A stretch of DNA of 64,000 nucleotides from Aurantiochytrium sp. KH105 (taxonomy: Eukaryota > Sar > Bigyra > Thraustochytrida > Thraustochytriidae), in NCBI GenBank assembly GCA_003116975.1, contig BGKB01000040.1, positions 1-64,000 on the forward strand, given 5' to 3'. Shown here one piece after another: positions 10,893 to 21,272 of this stretch. The translations under genes and the position numbers were made by a program. The number at the start of each line of letters is the position of its first letter. Positions within the stretch are counted from its first letter, which is position 1. The notes under the pieces were generated by a model. That model ran no database searches and was not told where the DNA came from. It worked only from the letters and a program-made list of their open reading frames with translations.

Positions 10893-13800
10893 TCACACAT
10901 TCTGCAGCGCTGTACTCTTGCTGTCTTGGAGTGACGCCGCTCTTGCAATCGATGATGTTTCCTCTTCGGGCGTGTTCTGAGGAGCAAGCAACAGCCTTTC
11001 GGGTTGATTGGCGTCGATTACCTCTGCATCTGCGATGACAACGACCGAGGCTTCGGGCGCTCTCAGAACAGGATCCGCTGGCCCTTCTCGCTCAAGATGC
11101 ATGGACACGCCTTTGCGAGGCAATTTGGTGTCCTGACATGACTGCTCATTCGGTTGAGTGGGCTCTTGTGCAGGCAAAGTTCCTGAAGCGTCCGTTCTGC
11201 TTACAGCTCCAGGAGCTCGTAGCTCGGCCAAGATGGCAAGAAATGACACAGCAATCCCGAGGCATCCGAGCGCGATAACTACAATCTGCAATGCCTCAGA
11301 CTTTTTGCTCTCCGTAACAAGTGCACGTGTGAGTCCGCAAAAACCGAGAAGTAGCAAGAGAATTAGCATGAGCTGCGCAAAGTGCTGGTTCGAAATAATG
11401 CCCCGTGTTCTCGAGTCATCGTACGGCTTGACCACCTGCACCACAGAAAGAAAGAGCGAGACAAAGGCCACGAAGCAAATCACAGCGATTGACGCATGAA
11501 TCTGCGTCAGCAGCACGAAGCCAGACGTGAGCAAGAACCGTCGTACGAGCTCCACGCTCTCGTAAAAGCCCACGCGCGCCTTGTAGGGGACCCACAGAAA
11601 GTTCGAGGCCCTTTTCCACACGGGTCCAAGCGAGGCCCTCTTGAACCACAGGCCAAAGAACAGCAGCGCTGTGCCAATTGGGTACACCGCAATCATGATA
11701 CCCGAGTAGATGCGAAAGGTGGCGCTCTCTGAGGATGCAAAGTCAATCGTGTAGTCCGCTGACAGACTCTCGTACGGCTCGGTGTCGCCAACGAACCGTT
11801 CAAAGGGCTGTGTCAGAAAAGCGCGCACAATTTGCGCCGACACGCTCGAGTAGACTACAAATAGTAGCTCCAGTCCAAGCCACACGGCCCATCCAAGCGC
11901 AGCGTCGTAGTTGCCGCGCCAGCGAAAGCACCATGCCGTAAAGCCCAAAAGAGCCAGAACGCCGAGCGGCCAAATGGTCACAGCCAAAAGCGATGTGTAA
12001 AAGTTCACATCCACACTTGCACATCCGATGTTGAAGAGTGCCACCAGGGCACCCAGGTCCGCGGAAGTGACAAAGCCCAGTGCAGCACCGTCGATCCCGC
12101 TCGATGTCAAAAAGTCAGTCGTCACAAGAAACTCGCGGTATATTTGCAAAAAGACAATCGCCAAACGCGCCTTGACAGCAACGCTTTGCATGCGTGATAC
12201 TGACGCGGCATAGAATGCAGAGGCGCAAGTGAATCGAGTCTGGCTTTGGCGCCGCGCCTGGCGAGCCCCCGAGCGCCTCAGTCCTCCCAGAAAGACAACA
12301 GCTGACACAGGCACCAGCGCTAAAGCGACCATGATCGCGATCCACAGGTTCAAGAGACCCTGGTCCATGCGTTTCGCCTCATCCGTGCATTCCTCGCAAG
12401 CGCCACGTGATCGAATGCCAAAGCCCTCATGGCACGAAGAACACATGATTCCTGTATGAAAAGGCGAGCAGTACACGTCAGACCCCGAAATCGAGTTCGC
12501 TTCGTCTTCAAGTCTTCGCGCCTTGACCGATGCTGTTGGGTCACAATACGAGGCTCTCTTACACTCGTGAATATCGAGACTGCGGTTGGAGAAGCGCCAA
12601 AAGCCAGCATTTAGCGGAACTGTCTCGATCACGAGACCCGAGGCGTTGCATTGTAGAGCTCCTTCGGGAAACTCATCATCGTCACAAGCAAGCGCAGCGT
12701 TCGTCTCTGGGTTGAAAAAGGTGCCTTCCTGTGCCAGGCAAGCATCCACCGAGGTCGAGCCTTCCGCTGCTGTCTCTGGCCGCGAGATAGGGCACTGCAA
12801 GCATACGAGCGAGTCGCCATCATTGTAGAAACCAAGTCGGCAAGGCGTGCACTCCGAGCCATCACTGTTCTCCTGCCCAGGTGGGCAGGCAATACTATCT
12901 ACGCACTTTGCGGACCCATCTGCAATCGTTGTGGTCCCATTGGCGCACGGCTCGCAGGCCTCAAGCCCATAGTCGGCTTTGAAGAATCCAAGTGCACAAG
13001 GCTGGCAGCCCTCTGCAGAATACTCTTCGCCGGGCGCACATGTGCACTCTGTGGATCCGGCGTCCGTGGTGACCATGTTGTTCGAACATGCTTTGCAAGC
13101 CTGCATGCCGTAATCGGACTTGAAGGTTCCCACACGGCAAAGCTGACATGTGGACCCTTCAAGAGCCAGCCCGGGCGCGCAGGAACATTCAAAGTCGTCA
13201 ATGTCGGGGTTTCGAACGAAGTTACCCTCGCAAGCGCAGTCCTCCAGCGACGGGTACGATGGATGCACAAAGGTCCCCGGGGAACTGGATCTTGCCGAGT
13301 TCGCTGGACACTCGTTCGAGCAGGAAGGGCCGTAATGCGTGTCGTCACACTGCTCGCAAGCGACGCCAGCAAAGTTGGGTAGGCAGTCGCAGACGCCAGC
13401 GGCAAAACTCGTGGAGGGAAGGCTAAAACTATCGCGCTCGTCGTTGAATGTGCTCGATAAACCTTCCTTTGCGCATTCACCACGGCCTCGCGTGCATTGC
13501 GAGGCGCAGTCTGCAGCTGTGTTCTCAAAGAGATATATGCCAATACTCGTTGCAACCCAAAGGTCGAGGTCACCGTCTCCATCTGTGTCAGCAACAACGG
13601 GAAGCGAATCGCTGGACGAAACTTTGAAGTCTTTGAATACTTGTGGTAAGTCGCTTGTAGTATTGAACACGAAGGATGGTGCAGTTGGCGTGCCTTCATT
13701 CAGAAAGACACGAAGAAAGTCGCGATCGCTGCCTACCAAGAGGTCGAGATCGCCATCGCTGTCAACGTCAAAGAATGAGATCTGACACCACTGAGATTTG

Positions 13801-15662
13801 CACGATGCGAGAACTTTCTCTGATGAAAGGAGACTTGGTAGATTTTCTTGCACAACGAGTTCTCGAGACTTGTAGTCAACAGCGTAGGCAACAATGTTCC
13901 CCTTTTCCCAGTTGGCCGCGTAAGCGAGAACTCCCTCCCCATCAATATCGGCAAACGAAAAGGAAATCGCTCCGCCAATATCAGCCTTGACAAGTTCCAC
14001 GTCACCAAATCTGACCATTTGACCGGTTTCGTCCTGCTCCCACCACGAGGCGACGACTTGAGGACTTGTTTGTTTGCCATATCTTGACACCACAATCGCC
14101 CTTAGTGTCGTGTCAGAGGAGCTTGATTGCGGTAGAAAGTTGACACGAGGGGAACCGTGGATGTCGTCAAAGGTTGAAAAGGGATTTTCGGCGTTACTGG
14201 GCCCAAAGTGCGAATAGGCCGATGTTGGACCATCATTGCGGAAAAAGTGAATCTTGCCGTCCTTGGTACTGCCAACAAAAGCGTCGAGGTCCCCGTCTGC
14301 GTCCACGTCGGCGAAAGAGAGACCCAGGGCACCCGAGATAGCGTCAATGGACTGAACGATGGACGCCAGTGGGTTGGCGCTCCAACCATTGTCATCGCCA
14401 ATTGCCACGAATGCACTTGGACGTTGCGATGTAGAAGCGCGAGTGAAGTTGTGAAAGTTGGTGCCGAAAAACGCGTCGGAGCTTCCTGCATCAAAGAGAT
14501 CTGCAAACGCCAACGTGCGTGCACACACATGATCATACCACTTGTCACCATTGCATTCAGGTACCACAGTAATCACGTTATTGAGGGGGTTCTCGGCATC
14601 ATTTGCCAAAGTGAAACCTGGGCTCGACAGAGAGCCAGTGTTGCGGAAGAAGTACGTCTCAAAGCTGACGCTTGTTGCCACAAGGTCTGTGAGGCCATCG
14701 CCGTCAAGATCGACAGCAGTCAGGTCGGCCAGTACGCCAACGCTGGTAAAATTCATGCTGTTTCTCTCAAAGTGAGGTTTTTCCGATGTCCCGACGTTGC
14801 TGAAGAGTGCGATTTTGTTTGGGGGCACAAAGTCGTAGTTGGTGACGCTGCCGAGGATACAGAAAAGGTCAAGATCGCCATCATTGTCAATGTCAACCAA
14901 ATTGACAGCGTCTGCCCAGAAGTACGAATTGCCTTTCATTTCTTGAATATCGCGAAAGGGGTCTTGCTCGGAATCGCTTGTGATTTTGTCGAATCCGCCA
15001 TCGCCGTCATTGAGGAAGACGTCCGGACGATAATCATCCTTGTTCCCATTTCTGCCTTCATCGCTCGACAGAATCAGGTCAAGATCCCCGTCTCCGTCAA
15101 GATCACCAACATCAAAATTTACATAGGATTTGTGCCCTTTGAAGTTCACCTCGGCAAATGGGTAAAGGCTGCCGGATTTGCTGTCAGATTTTTTTGAAAG
15201 CGTCTGAAAAGCAGGTGCATTTTTGGTCCCAATATTATGCAGGTAGATGATGCCCTTTTCAGGGAAATTGTCATCGGACGCAAGCAATACGTCGATGAGA
15301 CCGTCACCATCAAAGTCTGCAAAACGCAGGAAACTGTTCGTATAGTATTGATGACCGTACTCGTCATTCTCCAAAACTGCGTCTTGCTCCTGCGCGTAAA
15401 AGGGTAGTTGCTCGCGCGCGAATCTGCAGGCTCCAGAGCCCGGCCCTTTTTCGCCACCGGCACTCGCAAAGCCGTCAAAGCAGGGCCCGCACGTTGTCTC
15501 GTTCTCGCCATCAAGGCGTCCCTGGAGCTCGCAGGTCCGCGTCGCGTCTGCCGCTGTCCCGGCAAGCTGGGCACGCGAGCTATGCACGCCTGCGCATACC
15601 ACCAGGGCGAAGACCCAAGCGGCGGCCACGCACGCGTCGCCGCGCCCCTTTCGGCGCGGCAT
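10893..15662 (-). CDS. Large surface protein: FG-GAP repeats, ephrin-receptor-like Cys-rich region, multipass membrane domain
   Basis: The product has 1589 residues. A signal peptide (hydrophobic core about 12-25) is followed by about 620 residues of FG-GAP/VCBS-type repeats. I count at least seven calcium-loop motifs of the form DxDxDGxxD, such as DLDGDGDLDL and DVDSDGDLDLLVG. Residues about 720-1095 are Cys-rich GCC2/GCC3 or ephrin-receptor-like modules with recurring CxxCxxGxF and CxPCxxG patterns. About 1100-1500 carries roughly eight membrane helices, with a YESVELVRR...KPYDD block typical, as far as I recall, of large protist proteins annotated as ephrin-receptor-like. The tail is about 90 cytosolic residues. 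There is no kinase domain. FG-GAP proteins usually mediate adhesion or ligand binding, so a receptor or adhesin role is an inference. The ATG at 15662 directly precedes the signal peptide. Confidence 0.85.
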   Translation of the reverse strand: MPRRKGRGDACVAAAWVFALVVCAGVHSSRAQLAGTAADATRTCELQGRLDGENETTCGPCFDGFASAGGEKGPGSGACRFAREQLPFYAQEQDAVLENDEYGHQYYTNSFLRFADFDGDGLIDVLLASDDNFPEKGIIYLHNIGTKNAPAFQTLSKKSDSKSGSLYPFAEVNFKGHKSYVNFDVGDLDGDGDLDLILSSDEGRNGNKDDYRPDVFLNDGDGGFDKITSDSEQDPFRDIQEMKGNSYFWADAVNLVDIDNDGDLDLFCILGSVTNYDFVPPNKIALFSNVGTSEKPHFERNSMNFTSVGVLADLTAVDLDGDGLTDLVATSVSFETYFFRNTGSLSSPGFTLANDAENPLNNVITVVPECNGDKWYDHVCARTLAFADLFDAGSSDAFFGTNFHNFTRASTSQRPSAFVAIGDDNGWSANPLASIVQSIDAISGALGLSFADVDADGDLDAFVGSTKDGKIHFFRNDGPTSAYSHFGPSNAENPFSTFDDIHGSPRVNFLPQSSSSDTTLRAIVVSRYGKQTSPQVVASWWEQDETGQMVRFGDVELVKADIGGAISFSFADIDGEGVLAYAANWEKGNIVAYAVDYKSRELVVQENLPSLLSSEKVLASCKSQWCQISFFDVDSDGDLDLLVGSDRDFLRVFLNEGTPTAPSFVFNTTSDLPQVFKDFKVSSSDSLPVVADTDGDGDLDLWVATSIGIYLFENTAADCASQCTRGRGECAKEGLSSTFNDERDSFSLPSTSFAAGVCDCLPNFAGVACEQCDDTHYGPSCSNECPANSARSSSPGTFVHPSYPSLEDCACEGNFVRNPDIDDFECSCAPGLALEGSTCQLCRVGTFKSDYGMQACKACSNNMVTTDAGSTECTCAPGEEYSAEGCQPCALGFFKADYGLEACEPCANGTTTIADGSAKCVDSIACPPGQENSDGSECTPCRLGFYNDGDSLVCLQCPISRPETAAEGSTSVDACLAQEGTFFNPETNAALACDDDEFPEGALQCNASGLVIETVPLNAGFWRFSNRSLDIHECKRASYCDPTASVKARRLEDEANSISGSDVYCSPFHTGIMCSSCHEGFGIRSRGACEECTDEAKRMDQGLLNLWIAIMVALALVPVSAVVFLGGLRRSGARQARRQSQTRFTCASAFYAASVSRMQSVAVKARLAIVFLQIYREFLVTTDFLTSSGIDGAALGFVTSADLGALVALFNIGCASVDVNFYTSLLAVTIWPLGVLALLGFTAWCFRWRGNYDAALGWAVWLGLELLFVVYSSVSAQIVRAFLTQPFERFVGDTEPYESLSADYTIDFASSESATFRIYSGIMIAVYPIGTALLFFGLWFKRASLGPVWKRASNFLWVPYKARVGFYESVELVRRFLLTSGFVLLTQIHASIAVICFVAFVSLFLSVVQVVKPYDDSRTRGIISNQHFAQLMLILLLLLGFCGLTRALVTESKKSEALQIVVIALGCLGIAVSFLAILAELRAPGAVSRTDASGTLPAQEPTQPNEQSCQDTKLPRKGVSMHLEREGPADPVLRAPEASVVVIADAEVIDANQPERLLLAPQNTPEEETSSIARAASLQDSKSTALQNV

Positions 15663-15701
15663 AGTACCGCCGGTGGCTTCGAGGCCCCTTCTCGTGACTG
15701 A

Positions 15702-15731
15702 TCGACCTCGACCTCGACCTCGACCTCGACC
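15702..15731. repeat. CGACCT hexamer tandem repeat
   Basis: Five copies of the hexamer TCGACC lie 40-70 bp upstream of the FG-GAP gene start. They are probably within its 5' untranslated region. Confidence 0.85.
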
Positions 15732-16423
15732 TCTCGCCTGTGCTCCCGCTTGCGCTCTTCACGCGTCTTCGCGCGACTGCGCCAATCGGGTCTGCAGTGT
15801 CTCACAATCAAGCTCAACCAATCACAACCAACCGGTACTCGCCGCTGCCGCGCCGCGAACGCGCTCCCTCGCTTTTCCGCGGCCGGGCGAGGCTGCCCGT
15901 GCGCCGCGCCCGAGGTCGGAGCGCAGCGGTGTCGATGTCGAACGGCGAGCGCCAGAGCCGGACTCGGATCGCGCGCCGCGCTGGGCGCCTCGACTCCTCG
16001 CTTCGAGCTAGGTGCTCAACGCGGCCGCGCCAGCGACTCGAAAGACACCGCACGGGGCGGTCCAGGCAGCCGTGACCGCCCCTCAGATCCCACACGAGCG
16101 CGCGCTGTGGAGGACAGGCTTGTAAGGGTGTGGTATGGATGCGGGGGACGGCGCCGCAGGGGTAATCACATGCGCGAGAGGCGACATCGACGCGAGATCG
16201 CGTGCCTGGGCGAGAGAGAGGCAGCGTGAAATGGCTGCGTGCAAAAAAAGCAGGAGGGAGAGATGAATGGATGAAAGGAGGGCACGATGGCTGGAGGAAC
16301 GGACGGAGCGGCGCGGGCGAAGAGTCGCGCGCGCGCTGTTTGTCTGTCGCCTGCATGAATAGGAGTATGCAGAGCGGGGAGATGAGGTGTGGCCGATGGC
16401 CTTCTAAGGTTTTCTTGAAGAGG

Positions 16424-16523
16424 TTGTTTGTTTGTTTGTTTGTTTGTTTGTTTGTTTGTTTGTTTGTTTGTTTGTTTGTTTGTTTGTTTGTTTGTTTGTT
16501 TGTTTGTTTGTTTGTTTGTTTGT
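16424..16523. repeat. (TTTG)n microsatellite, about 25 copies
   Basis: This is a nearly perfect run of TTTG units about 100 bp long. It starts about 90 bp beyond the stop codon of the protease-LRR gene, in that gene's 3' flank. It is the longest pure microsatellite in the window. Confidence 0.95.
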
Positions 16524-16611
16524 CATTTAGACTTCCGATCCGAAACCAGCAAAGTCAGAGTGATCAAAAATTCATTTCTTGACAAGGAAAATATCGTTCG
16601 TTCTTACAGGC

Positions 16612-19600
16612 CTAGCAGTTCGAAAATGATTCGCCAGAGTCGACATCGCTCTCTTCAATGGTAAAGTCGAAGGTGGGGAAGTTGCCGCAAAAGTTTTCCG
16701 CCGGCTTGAAGTCCAGTACATCCAAATTGCTGAGATAAGTGAATGTGTTTGGGAGCGATCTGAGCTGGTTGTCTTCCAAGTACAGCTCCTCCAGGTTCGT
16801 GAGCGCACGAAACGTGTTCGCGTCGATACTTTCAAACGGGTTCTTGAAGAGCTTCAGGACTTGAAGACGTGTAAGGGCTTCGAGACTGGGCAAGTCTTCA
16901 ATTTCCATCGCACCGAGATTCAAGGCAGTGAGCCGCGTCAGACCTGAAATTGCGCTCGGTACCTTCACTTTTGGACTCGTGGGCATCTCGAGATGATCAA
17001 GGCGCATGGACCAGAAGCTGTTTGGCAGAGACGTCAGACTCAGGCAGCTCCACAACCGAAGCTCTGCGAGTGACTCCATGTCTCCAAAACTTGAAGGAAG
17101 GCTTGTGATTGGATTCTTTGAGAGACTCATGAATGTGAGACTTGTCATTGCGCCAGCGTGCTCAGGAAAGGTGCTGATTTCGTTTCCGAGAAGGTCCAGC
17201 GAGCGCAGATTCGAAAGCTTTTGCCACAGATTTCCGGGCAGCGACTTGAGGCCAATGTTTCGTGCCTGAAGGTCCGTGAGAGCCGTGAGCTTGGCAAGCA
17301 CCGCAGAAGAAGATGAGTCCTGGTCCTTGTTTGCGTTCATCTTGAGAAACTCGAGGTTTTCGAGCGAGGAAAGCGCTGAGATTGAGGTCACCTGATTTTG
17401 GGAAAAATCAATGTAGCGCATGTTACTGAGTGCGGAGAGTGGCTCCACGGAGGAGATCATGTTGCTCGAAGCATCTAGATAAACAAGATCAGTGAGGTCC
17501 TCCAAGCCAGCGAGAGAGGTGAGGCTACCACTGTAGACGTTGAGTTGACGTAACTGCTTCAGCTTCTCGACACCGTCAAGACTAGAGAGTGTATCAAGGT
17601 TGTAAGCGTCGAGTGATGTCAGCTTGGAGAGCGGACCGACATCGAGGTCCGTCAGCTTGTTGTCCCCATGCGCACGGAGCTCTTCAAGATCCGTCAGCTT
17701 TTTCACTTGGGCAGGAATGGAGGTCAGGCCGTTATGGGCTAGATTGAGACGCTTGAGGTTCTTCAAAGCCGGCAGATGGCGATAGACATCCAGATCGGGA
17801 TTGCTCGAGACAACCAAGTTTGTCAAGCCATCGAGATCCGTAAAGCTGTTTGGCAGCGTCGTCAGCATGCCGGAATTGTCCCAAAAGAGAAGCGAAGTGA
17901 GCGCTGTGAGCTCGCCGAAGGACTCCGGAAGCGAAGTGAGTGGATTTTTCGAAAGTGTCATGAATCGCAGGGCTGTCAAATCGGTGAAAGACTCTGGAAG
18001 TGTGGTAAGGTCGTTGTAAACCAGGGTTAGCTCCAGCAGATTGGAGAGACTGCCAATATTCGCCGGAAGCTCTTTGAGTTTGTTGTTTCGCACGTTCAAA
18101 TTCTGCAGATTCGTCAGCGTCGTGATCGCGTCGGGAAGCTTGCTGATTTGATTTCCGCGAAGGTTCAGGTATTTGAGCGTGGATAAATCCCCGATGTCAA
18201 AAGCAGATCCTCCCGTGAAGCTGAAAGATTTCGTCAGGGCCTCTTCAAGATTGAGGTACCGAAGGTTTGTAAGCTTGCTTAGATCGGGCAGCTTCTCCAG
18301 TGTGCGATCAGCGTCCTTGAGATCGAGACGGGTGAGGGCAACCAGATTTCCAAATGAGTCCGGGAGGCTCTTGAGATTTCCTCGGTTGTGAGCCATCTCG
18401 AGGTCTTCGAGGACAGAGAGCTTGCCGAAGCTGTTCGGCAGCCCCGTCAGCTGGTTTGAGGCGATGGAAAGCCACGTGAGAGCATCGAGATCCCCAAAGT
18501 CGCTGGGAAGCCCGTCAAGGTTGTTCGAGGACATGGACAGCCAGCTCAGAGAGGTAAGCTGCGCAAAGCTATTCGGGAGACCGCTCAGATCATTCGACGC
18601 AACGTTGAGGTGCGTGAGCTTGGAGAACTTCCCCCAGTCAATGTCGGAGACAGACTTAATCATGTTGTTTTGCAACTCGAGATGCTGCAGCGCTGTGAGG
18701 CGATCTAGCTTGCTGGGCAAGTCCTCAAGCTCGTTGGACAGAAGTCTCAGACTTGTGAGCCGATCGAGGCTGGAAATGCTTGATGGTAGATCCGTCAACC
18801 TGTTGTCCCCTGCCTCGAGCACGCGCAAGGAAGAAAGACTGCCCAGGTCGGAGGGAAGAGAGGAGAGCTGATTTCCGTCAAGAAAAAGCTCGCGCAAGTC
18901 GGGAAAGGCCTCAATAAGATCATCTGGCACGGCAGTAAGTTTGTTGTCGGCGAGCTGGAGCCTTCGCAACGACGTCGCACTGAGATGTGTTAATGGTGCA
19001 GCGGTCTCATCGTCGAGATCAAGGTTCTCTAGATCGAGAGTCTCGAGGGCCTCGAACCAAGCGAGATCACTAAGAAGATTCTCTTCAAAGGCAAAGCAGG
19101 CCACGTTCTTGGTCGTTCGCGGGTCGCATGTGGCAACATCGCAAGTGCAATAGTCCTGGTGCAGACAAACGAAATATGAGCCTGGCACTTTCGAACAGCC
19201 GAATGTCGGACTCGGCGTCGGCGGGCCAGCAGACGGTGCCGGTGTGACGTCCATCTCTCCTGCGCCAATACCTAGCGAATTCGAGTCCAAGGCCAAGGGA
19301 CTGAGAATGACACTTTGCGTTTGGATTCGCAACGCGCTAATCTCATCACAATCATTGGACAGTCGGGGGGAACCATCAATGACCAAAAACTTGCCCGTAT
19401 TTGCTGACTGGAGACAAAAGAGGCCTTCTTCATCACCGAACAGCAATGGTGAGAGGATCCATTTTGAGGCCGACGGATCAAAAGCCTCGGTGACGTCTAG
19501 AGACGGAGAGGCGCCAAGATACATTTCGTGCTCGACCGACTGGAGCGAAACATGGATGCCGTCGATAACGTTGAGATTGAAGAGCGACGATCCGGTCACC

Positions 19601-20976
19601 GGGACGTTGATTTGGTAATCATCCATGCGCACTTGGTATCTTCGACCTTTCTTTGCAATCAGAAGAGCATCTTCCTGCGACTCGTTCGTGATGATCACCT
19701 GCGTCACGTTTCGGTCGGAACCGGACTCCGTGCCTTCGTCTTGATTATAGATGCTTGCTGTAATATCCGTGTCACCGTTTTCGAGGAGCTGCACAAAGGA
19801 TGAGCTCTTGCACCGAGACGTCATTTTCCCGGCCCCCTTGAGAAGGAGAAACTGTCCAGTGGCAATTGAGCGCAGGCAAAAGTTGCCGTTATTGTCCGCC
19901 TTGTAGAGCTTCCACGCGGTAATGAAGACTCCATCATCATTGGCAAGCTTGTAATTCTCAACCATGCTGGACTCCCGCTTGCTCCATGAGCGCAAAAAGG
20001 TCTTTTTTTCTACATTTCGAAGGTAGATGTGGCCTTGCCCGGAAGGGGCTGTCCAAATTTCCCAGAGGAAGTTTTCTCCAATCTCGCTGGAGGACTTGAC
20101 CACGGCTGTTGCGTACTCGTCCTTGGCAATGAGGTGCTTTGACTTCTGCGCGACACGGACTCGTGCAGCGCGCATAGGAGGCATTGTAGGGGCAATCTCG
20201 TCTGCGAAGAGGTCTGCAGCAACCATAAATCCTGCAGAGGAAGTCGATCCAGAGGTCAGATCTCCCCGCACATGAATACCAACCAAGACCACGCAGTCTG
20301 AGGTAGTGCAGCTCATTAAAATGGGCCCGCCGGACGCGCCGTCGCGCAGATCACACGAATGTTGCACGTTTGCGAGTTGTGTCTCTGCGCTGACTTTGAG
20401 TTCGCATGAGAGATCCTTGGACATGAGTTGGTTTTGACTATAACCAGTGGCGTCAAAGCCGTACGTAAAGACATTGACGCCGTCTTCAATGGGCGTTCCG
20501 TCTTCAAATCCGACGGGGATGGGTTCGATGTTGCTGGGCGGCCAGTTCTCGAGGTTGTCGACCGCGAGCGAAAGCACGGCCCAATCGTCGTAGTTGACCT
20601 CGTTCTCGCCCAGCTTCATGCCCCAGATGGGAACGTAGATCACGGCCCCGTTCTCATCGACGAACTCGAGCCGCACAGTATTGAAGAAGTCGTTATCGTC
20701 TCGGAGCGGACGCTCCATGACAGACTTGTCGCTCGCCAGGATGTCTTTGATGACGCAATGCCGCGCCGTGACGGCGGTATCGTTCGCCACGAGCACCGCC
20801 GTGCAGAGCTCGTTGTCATTATCTTCAATGCTCACCACGCGCGCCACCGCGCTCGCGGGCCACTCCCTGCGCTCCTCCTCGGCCACACTCTCGCGCGCGG
20901 CCTCCGCGGCCGGCAGCACGCCAGCCGTCGCCAGCGCCGCGGCCGCCAGCGCCGCCACGACCCGGCCCGCCCGCAT
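16612..20976 (-). CDS. Secreted trypsin-like serine protease fused to leucine-rich repeats
   Basis: The product has 1454 residues from the ATG at 20976. The frame continues 35 codons further only from a TTG, and the chosen Met opens a clear signal peptide (MRAGRVVAALAAAALATAG). Residues about 45-265 form an S1/V8-type protease domain with a full triad: H73 in TARHC, D131 in YDDWAVLSL and S215 in DGASGGP. Residues about 285-575 contain two stretches with beta-trefoil/fascin-like phrasing (HIYLRNVEKKTFL, NFCLRSIATGQFLLL, GLFCLQSANTGKFLVI). A Thr/Pro linker (PTPSPTF) and a Cys-rich cap (about 593-640) follow. More than 30 leucine-rich repeats then run to the C-terminus, mostly 23-residue LxxLxLxxNxLxxLP type with an SDS22-like block in the middle. 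No membrane anchor is seen. A secreted protease that binds a partner through LRRs is the natural inference. Confidence 0.88.
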   Translation of the reverse strand: MRAGRVVAALAAAALATAGVLPAAEAARESVAEEERREWPASAVARVVSIEDNDNELCTAVLVANDTAVTARHCVIKDILASDKSVMERPLRDDNDFFNTVRLEFVDENGAVIYVPIWGMKLGENEVNYDDWAVLSLAVDNLENWPPSNIEPIPVGFEDGTPIEDGVNVFTYGFDATGYSQNQLMSKDLSCELKVSAETQLANVQHSCDLRDGASGGPILMSCTTSDCVVLVGIHVRGDLTSGSTSSAGFMVAADLFADEIAPTMPPMRAARVRVAQKSKHLIAKDEYATAVVKSSSEIGENFLWEIWTAPSGQGHIYLRNVEKKTFLRSWSKRESSMVENYKLANDDGVFITAWKLYKADNNGNFCLRSIATGQFLLLKGAGKMTSRCKSSSFVQLLENGDTDITASIYNQDEGTESGSDRNVTQVIITNESQEDALLIAKKGRRYQVRMDDYQINVPVTGSSLFNLNVIDGIHVSLQSVEHEMYLGASPSLDVTEAFDPSASKWILSPLLFGDEEGLFCLQSANTGKFLVIDGSPRLSNDCDEISALRIQTQSVILSPLALDSNSLGIGAGEMDVTPAPSAGPPTPSPTFGCSKVPGSYFVCLHQDYCTCDVATCDPRTTKNVACFAFEENLLSDLAWFEALETLDLENLDLDDETAAPLTHLSATSLRRLQLADNKLTAVPDDLIEAFPDLRELFLDGNQLSSLPSDLGSLSSLRVLEAGDNRLTDLPSSISSLDRLTSLRLLSNELEDLPSKLDRLTALQHLELQNNMIKSVSDIDWGKFSKLTHLNVASNDLSGLPNSFAQLTSLSWLSMSSNNLDGLPSDFGDLDALTWLSIASNQLTGLPNSFGKLSVLEDLEMAHNRGNLKSLPDSFGNLVALTRLDLKDADRTLEKLPDLSKLTNLRYLNLEEALTKSFSFTGGSAFDIGDLSTLKYLNLRGNQISKLPDAITTLTNLQNLNVRNNKLKELPANIGSLSNLLELTLVYNDLTTLPESFTDLTALRFMTLSKNPLTSLPESFGELTALTSLLFWDNSGMLTTLPNSFTDLDGLTNLVVSSNPDLDVYRHLPALKNLKRLNLAHNGLTSIPAQVKKLTDLEELRAHGDNKLTDLDVGPLSKLTSLDAYNLDTLSSLDGVEKLKQLRQLNVYSGSLTSLAGLEDLTDLVYLDASSNMISSVEPLSALSNMRYIDFSQNQVTSISALSSLENLEFLKMNANKDQDSSSSAVLAKLTALTDLQARNIGLKSLPGNLWQKLSNLRSLDLLGNEISTFPEHAGAMTSLTFMSLSKNPITSLPSSFGDMESLAELRLWSCLSLTSLPNSFWSMRLDHLEMPTSPKVKVPSAISGLTRLTALNLGAMEIEDLPSLEALTRLQVLKLFKNPFESIDANTFRALTNLEELYLEDNQLRSLPNTFTYLSNLDVLDFKPAENFCGNFPTFDFTIEESDVDSGESFSNC

Positions 20977-21272
20977 CCTCTGCGGCTGTCTGCCTGCGTG
21001 CCTCTGCGCGTCCGCCCAGGCTCGACCTTCCTCGCGCCCTCTCCGTTGCCCGTCTGCCGCCCGCTCCCGCGCCCCGTCCAAGCACGCGCGATGCGCGCCG
21101 CGCCGCCTCGCGGAGACGAGCGAGCGAGCTATTGCTGCTCCGCAGCCTTGTCACTCCCAGCTCGCACGTGCAGCCGCTGCTGTGGGAAGACGTGGCGAGC
21201 TGTGGGCCGCCAGCGATCCTCTTCGCTTGTGCGAACGAGTGCCCTGTTATAGGGAGGAAGGAGGAGAAGCCT

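Larger units (their letters stand above)
15663..16611. other. Spacer between FG-GAP gene and protease-LRR gene
   Basis: This holds the 5' flank of the FG-GAP gene and the 3' flank of the protease-LRR gene, both on the minus strand. It contains a CGACCT hexamer run (15702-15731) just upstream of the former and a TTTG microsatellite (16424-16523) just downstream of the latter. No gene is supportable. Confidence 0.6.
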
